This document shows, piece by piece, positions 56,525 to 64,000 of a DNA stretch of 64,000 nucleotides. A model generated the notes under the pieces. The model had not been told where the DNA came from. It saw nothing but the letters and a program-made list of their open reading frames with translations, and ran no database searches. Both the position numbers and the translations under genes were made by a program. The stretch's first letter is position 1; each line of letters starts with the position of its first letter. This DNA comes from Tragulus kanchil (Eukaryota; Chordata; Mammalia; Artiodactyla; Tragulidae): NCBI GenBank assembly GCA_022376925.1, contig JAIOJX010000032.1, positions 203,790,939 to 203,854,938 of the forward strand, read 5' to 3'.

Positions 56525-56660
56525 GCAATAAGCCAGCTGTGCGACCTTGTGTAAGTTACTTAAACTTTTTGAGCATCTGGTCCCTCCTTAGTGCAATGGA
56601 GATGATACTATATCTAGCACCCAAGAAGCACTCACTCTACACCTGTTTCTTTGCCCTTAC
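56525..56660 (+). mobile_element. MIR SINE
   Basis: 'gctgtgcgaccttgtgtaag' and 'gtgcaatggagatgatacta' are sense MIR. Duplicated at about 57615-57750. Confidence 0.7.
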
Positions 56661-56789
56661 CTTCTTCCCTCCAAGCAACAGCTTAAAAAACACTTTGGTA
56701 GTAACCAGGAAACTTTTTCTATTACTAGAAATGAGTCAGCATAATGAATTGATGTCTATATTATAATAATGCATTAAGAATAAGATTTC

Positions 56790-57105
56790 TAGCAGCAATG
56801 GAGAAACAGACATAGAGAACAGACTTATGGACATTGGGGGGAGGGAGGAGTGGGTGAGAAGTCTGGAAAAAGTAACATGGAAACCTACACTACCGTATGT
56901 AAAAGAGACAACCATTGTGAATATGCTGTTAGACTAAGGGAAGTTATATGAGGGCTACGCAACAACCTGGAGGGGTGGGATGGGGAGGGAATGGGAGGGG
57001 GGTTCAGTTGGGAGGGGTCAAGGGCACACCCATGACTGATTTGGGTTTATGTACAGCAGCAAACAACAAAACTCTGTAAAGCAAAATAAAAGTAATTAAA
57101 AAAAG
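56790..57105 (+). mobile_element. Young L1 3' UTR (same type as 432-740), sense
   Basis: 'ggagaaacagacatagagaa', 'ctacgcaacaacctggaggg', 'catgactgatttgggtttat' and an end 'aacaaaactctgtaaagcaa' then A's. It is a 5'-truncated copy of the L1 lineage with the 'caaaactctgtaaa' end. Duplicated at 57884-58196. Confidence 0.82.
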
Positions 57106-58263
57106 AATAAGATTTCTATGAAATCTATTGAAAAAGCAAGCATAATACTAATCATGCAGAAGTACCACCTGTGGTTCTCTGTGTTTTATGAGGAGGACTT
57201 TCATCATCTCTCACTAATTTACTGCTGTGAGTCTCTCATATGCACACAGAGAAACAGATAAAAGCAAGAGGTCACGAGTGAGGGGAGGGAATGAAACTCA
57301 CCACTAGGCAGCTGTAGGCCACATTTTAAGGGTATACCACAAACAAGGTTGATCCCAAGCAGCTCGTAGGTGAAGAGTTGCCTTTTAACATAACTACAAG
57401 TGGAGTTTTGAGTTTTGACTCACTGTGTTGACCTTTTCCTTTATATTTGTGTGTATGGATGTATAGCCGCAGAAACAATAAAATTGGAATCTTACAAGGA
57501 CTGATGATAAATGTATAAAACAAGAAGAAAATGAAGAGTCACTTACTCAAGGAAGAGGAGGTAGAGTGCGAAACGGCTTTGGAAACCTCTGACCTGTCTT
57601 GGCTAGTATAATTGCAATAAGCCAGCTGTGCGACCTTGTGTAAGTTACTTAAACTTTTTGAGCATCTGGTCCCTCCTTAGTGCAATGGAGATGATACTAT
57701 ATCTAGCACCCAAGAAGCACTCACTCTACACCTGTTTCTTTGCCCTTACCTTCTTCCCTCCAAGCAACAGCTTAAAAAACACTTTGGTAGTAACCAGGAA
57801 ACTTTTTTTCTATTACTAGAAATGAGTCAGCATAATGAATTGATGTCTATATTATAATAATGCATTAAGAATAAGATTTCTAGCAGCAATGGAGAAACAG
57901 ACATAGAGAACAGACTTATGGACATTGGGGGGAGGGAGGAGTGGGTGAGAAGTCTGGAAAAAGTAACATGGAAACCTACACTACCGTATGTAAAAGAGAC
58001 AACCATTGTGAATATGCTGTTAGACTAAGGGAAGTTATATGAGGGCTACGCAACAACCTGGAGGGGTGGGATGGGGAGGGAATGGGAGGGGGGTTCAGTT
58101 GGGAGGGGTCAAGGGCACACCCATGACTGATTTGGGTTTATGTACAGCAGCAAACAACAAAACTCTGTAAAGCAAAATAAAAGTAATTAAAAAAAGAATA
58201 AGATTTCTATGAAATCTATTGAAAAAGCAAGCATAATACTAATCATGCAGAAGTACCACCTGT

Positions 58264-58480
58264 GGTATTCACACGTGCAGATGCCTGTGATGTTCTCTGA
58301 TAGTCTTCTCAAAAACACCATCACAGATACAAAACGAAAACAGTACGACCAATGACATTAACAGAGTTGAAAGGATGCAGTGATAATTGAAGAGATAATT
58401 CATGTTAATTAGTAACAACCCCCACACTGAATCTAAATCTCCAAACTTCTAGGACACGTTTCGGGATAGTCTAAGAGCAA
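58264..58480. other. Unique DNA
   Basis: No repeat or gene recognised. Confidence 0.4.
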
Positions 58481-59825
58481 TCCTGATACTGGGCATGTAC
58501 CGTGAGAAAACTATAACTCAGAAAGACACATACACCCCAACAGTCACTGCAGCACGTATTTATAATAGCCAGGACATGGAAGCACCTGGATGTCCATTGG
58601 CATATGAGAAGATAAAGCCTTCTTAAGTGAACAGTGGAAAGAAACAGAGGAAAACAACAGAATGGAAAGGGCTAGAGATCTCTTCAAGAGAATTAGAGAT
58701 ACCAAAGGAATATTTCATGCAAAGATGGGCATAGTAAAGGACAGAAATGGTATGGACCTAACAGAAGCAGACGATATTAAGAAGAGGTGGCAAGAAAACA
58801 CAGAAGAACTGTACAAAAAAATCTTACTGACCCAGATAGCCACAATGGTGTGATCACTCACCTAGAGCCAGACATTCTAGAGTGTGAAGTCAAGCGGGCC
58901 TTAGGAATCATGTAGAGGTGTAAGAGTTGGACCATAAAAAAGGTTGAGCACCAGTGAATTGATGTTTTCAAACTGTGGTGCTGGAGAAGACTCCTGAGAA
59001 TCCACTGGACAGAAAGGAGATCAGAGCAGTCAATCCTAAAGGAAATCAATCCTGACTAGTCACTGGAAGGACTGATGCAGAAGCTGAAGCTTCAGTCCTT
59101 TGGCTACCTGATATGAAGAGCTGATTCACTGGAAAAGACCTTGGTGCCGGAAAAGATTCAGGACAGGAGAAGGGGACAACAGAGGATGAGATGGTTGGGT
59201 GCATAACTGACTCAACGGGCATGAGTTTGAGCAAACTCCGGGAGATGGTGAAGGACAGGGAAGCCTGGCATGTTGCAGTCCATGGGATCGCAAAAAGTTG
59301 GACACGATAGAGCAACTGAACAACAGCAACAACATATATACAATGGTTTATTATTCAGCCATAAAAAGGAATGAAACTGAGTCATGTGGAGTGATGTGGA
59401 TGAACCTAGAGCCTATCATACATAGTGAATTAAGTCAGAAAGAGGAAAACAAATATAGGCTATTAATGCATATATTTGGCATCGATAAAATGGTACTGAT
59501 GAGCCTATTTGCAGGGCAGGAATAGATGCACAGATGTAGAGAATGGGCTTGTGGATACAGGGGAGGAATCAGGGGGTGGGACAAACTGAGAAAGTGGCAA
59601 TGACATACATACACCACCACGTGTATACCAGACAGCTGGGGGAGCTGCTGCACAGAACAGGGAGCTCAGCTGGGTGCTCTGTGAGGCCCTAGAGGGCTGA
59701 GATGGGGGGGATGGGAGGGAGGCTCAAGAGGAAAGGGATGCATGTATACCTGTAGCTGATGCACACTGTTGTACAACAGAAATTGTCACGACATTGTAAA
59801 GCAATTGTACTCCCATTTAAAAAAA
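58480..59825 (+). mobile_element. L1 3' end (bovine-type 3' UTR) split by a BovB
   Basis: L1 ORF2 end text ('agccaggacatggaagcacc') stops at about 58610 and resumes at about 59329 ('tatacaatggtttattattc', 'ttcagccataaaaaggaatg') and runs through the 3' UTR ('gagctcagctgggtgctctg') to 'acattgtaaagcaattgtac'. This end differs from the 'caaaactctgtaaa' type, so at least two L1 3' UTR lineages are present. Confidence 0.85.
58611..59328 (+). mobile_element. BovB LINE with internal deletion, nested in L1
   Basis: Begins in the RT region ('gccttcttaagtgaacagtg', 'gagatctcttcaagagaatt'), jumps near 58915 from 'gggccttaggaatcat' to 3' text ('gagttggaccataaaaaagg') and ends 'gagcaactgaacaacagcaa'. The internal RT is lost, so it is inactive. 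Its position inside an L1 dates it after that L1. Confidence 0.88.
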
Positions 59826-60134
59826 GATTCAGTGTTCCCTGACACTGTTTATAAATATAAGAGCTTTAATACTGGAATACTTTATTAAGACATTTCTTAA
59901 GTGAAGAATTTGAGGTAATTGGGATAATACACATTTAGTAAAGCTATTCTTTTGCAATACTGTACCTGACTAGTAGGAGACTGGGTGAGATACCTGTGAT
60001 TAACTTTTCAAACAGTTTTTAAAAGGTCAATAAGTACCTGTTTAACACAGGAACTGCAATTTAAAATGTAATGTTACATCTAGCTATTACTTATTGCATG
60101 TCTGAATACTGTCAGAGAAGTTGTATAGAACATG

Positions 60135-60310
60135 ATAGCCAAGAGGTTGGATGCTGAAGGCTGACATACCTGGATTCAAAAATCCCAGCTCTTCCGTTTA
60201 TTTATTACTTTTGTGAGTCTGGGAAAGTCACATATGTGATGCTCTGTTTTTAGGTCTGGAAAATAGAGCTAATAAGAGGGCAGCTGTGAAGTCACAGGTT
60301 TAGTGCTTGG
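60135..60310 (+). mobile_element. MIR SINE
   Basis: 'acatacctggattcaaaaat', 'gtctgggaaagtcacatatg' and 'aggtctggaaaatagagcta' are sense MIR. Duplicated at 61254-61429. Confidence 0.7.
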
Positions 60311-60334
60311 TACATGGAAACATCCTGAGGAATA

Positions 60335-60427
60335 TAATCCTCATGGAAACCCACAGATACACACTATCACCACATGTTAGAGATAAATTAACTGAGGTTC
60401 AAGACAGTTTAAATAGCTTGTTGCAGG
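60335..60427 (-). mobile_element. MIR fragment
   Basis: 'taatcctcatggaaacccac' and 'aattaactgaggttcaagac' match reverse-complement MIR; interrupted on the right by a CHR-2 SINE. Duplicated at 61454-61546. Confidence 0.6.
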
Positions 60428-60660
60428 TCAAGCCCGTGAGACACAACTATAGAGCCTGTGCTCTAGAGCCTCAGAGCCGCAGCGATTGGAGCCTGTGTGT
60501 CCTAGAGCCCGAGTTCCACAACAAGAGAAGTTACCGCAACAAGAAGCTTGCTTACCTCAACTAGAGAGGAGCCCCCACTCCCTGCAACTAGAGGAAAGCC
60601 TGCGGCAGCAGTGAAGACCCAGAGTTGCCACAAATAAAAATAAATAAATAAAATTAAAAA
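60428..60660 (+). mobile_element. CHR-2 type SINE, head missing
   Basis: 'gtgctctagagcctcagagc', 'cccgagttccacaacaagag' and a tail 'aaataaaaataaataaataa'. Duplicated at 61547-61780. Confidence 0.88.
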
Positions 60661-61873
60661 AAATACTGCTGTAATAGTTGCAGGTGAAGAGTCAAGGGAC
60701 TCAGCCAAACCTATACATGTGTCCATTCTCCCCAAACTCCCCTCCCAACCGGGCTGTGCAGTGGCTTCCGGTGCTGCGGAGTGTAGGCTCTAGGGCACGT
60801 GGGGCTAGCTGCAGTATGTGGAATCTTCCTGGACGAGGGATAAAACCTGTCCCCTGCTTTGGCAGCCGGATTCTTAACCACTGCCCCTTCACATGTATTT
60901 TGAAAGGAGTGTACTATGTAAGAAGAGTTTGGTTTGGGCAAAAAGATTCAGTGTTCCCTGACACTGTTTATAAATATAAGAGCTTTAATACTGGAATACT
61001 TTATTAAGACATTTCTTAAGTGAAGAATTTGAGGTAATTGGGATAATACACATTTAGTAAAGCTATTCTTTTGCAATACTGTACCTGACTAGTAGGAGAC
61101 TGGGTGAGATACCTGTGATTAACTTTTCAAACAGTTTTTAAAAGGTCAATAAGTACCTGTTTAACACAGGAACTGCAATTTAAAATGTAATGTTACATCT
61201 AGCTATTACTTATTGCATGTCTGAATACTGTCAGAGAAGTTGTATAGAACATGATAGCCAAGAGGTTGGATGCTGAAGGCTGACATACCTGGATTAAAAA
61301 ATCCCAGCTCTTCCGTTTATTTATTACTTTTGTGAGTCTGGGAAAGTCACATATGTGATGCTCTGTTTTTAGGTCTGGAAAATAGAGCTAATAAGAGGGC
61401 AGCTGTGAAGTCACAGGTTTAGTGCTTGGTACATGGAAACATCCTGAGGAATATAATCCTCATGGAAACCCACAGATACACACTATCACCACATGTTAGA
61501 GATAAATTAACTGAGGTTCAAGACAGTTTAAATAGCTTGTTGCAGGTCAAGCCCGTGAGACACAACTATAGAGCCTGTGCTCTAGAGCCTCAGAGCCGCA
61601 GCGATTGGAGCCTGTGTGTCCTAGAGCCCGAGTTCCACAACAAGAGAAGTTACCGCAACAAGAAGCTTGCTTACCTCAACTAGAGAGGAGCCCCCACTCC
61701 CTGCAACTAGAGGAAAGCCTGCGGCAGCAGTGAAGACCCAGAGTTGCCACAAATAAAAATAAATAAATAAAATTAAAAAAAATACTGCTGTAATAGTTGC
61801 AGGTGAAGAGTCAAGGGACTCAGCCAAACCTATACATGTGTCCATTCTCCCCAAACTCCCCTCCCAACCGGGT

Positions 61874-62020
61874 TGTGCAGTGGCTTCCGGTGCTGCGGAG
61901 TGTAGGCTCTAGGGCACGTGGGGCTAGCTGCAGTATGTGGAATCTTCCTGGACGAGGGATAAAACCTGTCCCCTGCTTTGGCAGCCGGATTCTTAACCAC
62001 TGCACCACTAGGGAAGTCCT
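61874..62020 (-). mobile_element. CHR-type SINE fragment
   Basis: Plus strand 'cagtggcttccggtgctgcg', 'aatcttcctggacgagggat' and the head 'gcaccactagggaagtcct'. The earlier copy at 60755-60885 has lost the head through an error at the contig end. Confidence 0.85.
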
Positions 62021-62171
62021 AGATTTCATGTATTTTGAAAGGAGTGTACTATGTAAGAAGAGTTTGGTTTGGGCAAAATCTGCTAAATCAAATGGTTCTA
62101 AGAAAATCATAATCATAAACAAGATATAAGCTGTAAGTGTTATATGAATTCTCAATAATGGTCTGAAAGAC

Positions 62172-62457
62172 GGGCTTCCCCTGGTGGTCCAGTGGGTAAG
62201 GACACCGCCTTGCAGTGCAAGGGGTGCCGGTTCCATCCCTGGCCTGGGAAGACCCCACGTGCCGCGGAGTGGCTGGACCAATGTATCCAATGACCGAGCT
62301 GGAGCTCTGGGGCGCATGTGCCCAGAGCCGGCGCTCTGCAGCGACAGACGCCACCGCGATGGGAGGCCCACAGGAGCCAAAGAACAAAGACCAATGAAAA
62401 TAGAGAAATGAAAAGAAAAATTGAAAGAAAACTGAAAAGAAATTGAAAAAAAAAAAA
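62172..62457 (+). mobile_element. CHR-like tRNA SINE, young family
   Basis: Head 'gggcttcccctggtggtcca', 'gacaccgccttgcagtgcaa', body to 'ggaggcccacaggagccaaa', then an A-rich, GAAA-type tail instead of the usual C-rich one. High similarity to 26007 and 47514 indicates recent insertion. Confidence 0.92.
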
Positions 62458-64000
62458 TCTCCAAACCTAATGGAAACAAAACGAGTAACAGTAGGTTAGG
62501 AAGTTCAAATCAACCCATTCCAAGAACTTCAGTACAAGCCTGAGGTTGAGCCCAGAAGCCCCACGCCCATCCAAGGCCAACTTTCCTCCCAGATACCTTG
62601 TTGGAAAGACACAGAAGCACTCCCCCTGCAGAACTGGTCTGCTTGCTGCCTCTCCCCGGGTCAGGCAGAGGAGCTAGTACATTATTGCTGGCTGCCTGGA
62701 AAAGTCCGGGTGCCTGCTGCCTACCCCCTCCCCCACAACACACAGAGCAGCTGAAGGCTTGGAGAGACAGTATTCATTCCTAAAGGGAGGGGGGAGGCAT
62801 GCAGAATTTTTCTAGACACATGCAATGAACTTTTAGGAGCAGAATAACAAGACTTGGCTGGGTTTATACGGGAATCCTTTCCACACCTGTGAGACTGTGC
62901 TTATATACACACGCCCGTTGGCAAAAAGCTCATTACACATGGCACACAAGATGTTGCTATCGTACTGAAAGACCCCTTCAAGTGAACACTGAGCTGCGCC
63001 GCCCTGCCTGTCTTGGGACATTAGTCTCCACCAAATTGGAGACTGGCTCTCACCAAATCTAGGGTAGGTGAAACTGGGCATCATAGGATGGGGAAGTAAG
63101 TAAGGCACAGACAGAGTGGAAGCATAAGAGGAACTGAGGGTACATGATTTTCTCCTACCATGAGTTACCTCATGATGTTGAAAATTATGTCTACTAAAAA
63201 TTGAAGGGCTTTATAAACTGGTGAACAATTAAGATGTAGTCAAAATCTCTCTTTCTCCCTCTGTGGTTAAAAGAAATTTCAGCAGTTCTGCCTTGACCAT
63301 CAATATATCCTTAATTTTTCTGCTTCTGAGTTTTGTTTTTTTTTCAGTCTGGAGTAGGCAGAGGAGAGTGTGGGAGGGCACGGGCTGGGGGTTGGGAGCA
63401 GAGCTTTAACAAAGGATCACTTTAACAGAAACTACTGAGTAATCGCTCTGCCCTGGGCCAAGAATAACATCAGCTTGATGTTGGCAATTAGAATCAGGTC
63501 AGTCGGGCCTCACCGCTGGTGCAGCCCTCCTTGCAGACCCCAGCAGGGAGGGCTACTCCTGCTGATGTCAGAGAATTGAAAAAGAAATTAAAAAATCTCC
63601 AAACCTAATGGAAACAAAACGAGTAACAGTAGGTTAGGAAGTTCAAATCAACCCATTCCAAGAACTTCAGTACAAGCCTGAGGTTGAGCCCAGAAGCCCC
63701 ACGCCCATCCAAGGCCAACTTTCCTCCCAGATACCTTGTTGGAAAGACACAGAAGCACTCCCCCTGCAGAACTGGTCTGCTTGCTGCCTCTCCCCGGGTC
63801 AGGCAGAGGAGCTAGTACATTATTGCTGGCTGCCTGGAAAAGTCCGGGTGCCTGCTGCCTACCCCCTCCCCCACAACACACAGAGCAGCTGAAGGCTTGG
63901 AGAGACAGTATTCATTCCTAAAGGGAGGGGGGAGGCATGCAGAATTTTTCTAGACACATGCAATGAACTTTTAGGAGCAGAATAACAAGACTTGGCTGGG
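62433..64000. repeat. Tandem duplication 19 (unit about 1140 bp, second copy runs off the window)
   Basis: Copy 1 is 62433-63576; copy 2 starts at 63577 and continues to the last base. The offset is 1138. The A run and GAAA tail of the SINE are shortened at the head of copy 2. Confidence 0.95.
62460..63576. other. Unique DNA
   Basis: Contains a 91-codon minus-strand frame (62833-63108) ending in a stop, with an acceptor-like tract before it, but no donor or partner exon. No repeat recognised. Confidence 0.35.

Larger units (their letters stand above)
56083..58264. repeat. Tandem duplication 17 (unit about 1090 bp)
   Basis: Copy 1 is 56083-57172; copy 2 is 57173-58264. The first ~120 bases of copy 2 have several changes ('tgttttatgaggaggac' against 'tgtttaatgaggaggtc', 'agataaaagcaagaggtcacg' against 'agaaaagccagaggtcacag'); after that the copies are almost identical. 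Confidence 0.95.
59821..62079. repeat. Tandem duplication 18 (unit about 1119 bp)
   Basis: Copy 1 is 59821-60939; copy 2 is 60940-62079. The tail of copy 1 lacks about 21 bases near 60885 ('ctgccccttcacatg' where copy 2 has the complete SINE end), so the longer copy 2 is likely the correct one. Confidence 0.95.

Noticed and set aside
62833..63108. 91-codon minus-strand frame with 'CAMCNELFANGRVYIS'
   Set aside because: Length is within chance expectation for a 64-kb window read in six frames, and there is no clear donor or partner exon.
1275..64000. Tandem units as a satellite array or gene-family expansion
   Set aside because: Each unit has a different sequence and is present only twice (or three times where overlaps chain), so there is no shared monomer.
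1..64000. CRISPR arrays, operons, integrases, phage or bacterial systems, endogenous retroviruses
   Set aside because: Repeat content is entirely mammalian; no short regularly spaced repeats, prokaryotic gene structure, LTR pairs or retroviral coding motifs were seen.

Overview
This is a non-coding-rich mammalian nuclear window from a ruminant artiodactyl, probably a pecoran. The evidence is the repeat content: BovB (RTE-clade) LINE pieces, Bov-tA and Bov-A2 SINEs, CHR-type tRNA-derived SINEs shared by ruminants and cetaceans, L1 in several age classes, and ancient MIR, L2 and MER5-like elements. I see no rRNA or tRNA genes, CRISPR arrays, operons, bacterial genes or recognisable endogenous retroviruses. 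Most open reading frames are LINE remnants, SINE antisense frames or chance.

The dominant feature is structural. Nineteen direct tandem duplications, each about 1.08-1.24 kb, run from end to end (1275-3678, 4037-6488, 8002-10147, 10030-12285, 12212-14491, 15152-17374, 21470-23750, 23310-25641, 27553-29870, 30232-32526, 32859-35136, 35175-37427, 41544-43744, 48296-50505, 50951-53144, 54193-56353, 56083-58264, 59821-62079, 62433-64000+). Unit length is nearly constant, the sequences involved are unrelated, junctions are abrupt with 0-50 bp of filler, and small indels cluster near junctions. The simplest reading is a chain of about 20 contigs or reads joined without removing ~1.1 kb overlaps, or an equivalent gap-filling error. 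About a third of the window (20-21 kb) is redundant, leaving roughly 43 kb of real sequence.

Layout: 1-6870 holds a minus-strand, 5'-truncated, young L1 (432-6712) inserted into an L2 remnant and flanked by an unusually long ~116-bp direct repeat. 6871-10147 is mostly unique DNA with MER5, MIR and Bov-tA. 10148-14626 is a plus-strand BovB copy. 14832-26600 mixes unique DNA, SINEs and a second BovB (19432-20310). About 27980-32940 is an old minus-strand L1 carrying SINE insertions. 33-43 kb is mostly unique and holds the best host-gene evidence. 43.7-64 kb is unique DNA with SINEs, MIRs, L1 3' ends and a BovB nested inside an L1 (58480-59825).

The only credible host gene signal is on the minus strand. 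Exon A (41475-41692, 218 nt) and exon B (35062-35205, 144 nt) have strong splice sites, uninterrupted protein-like frames and compatible phases. A possible terminal exon C (15973-16048) continues the phase and ends in a stop. I do not recognise the protein. Both supported exons are cut by duplication junctions, so an automated gene model here would be wrong.
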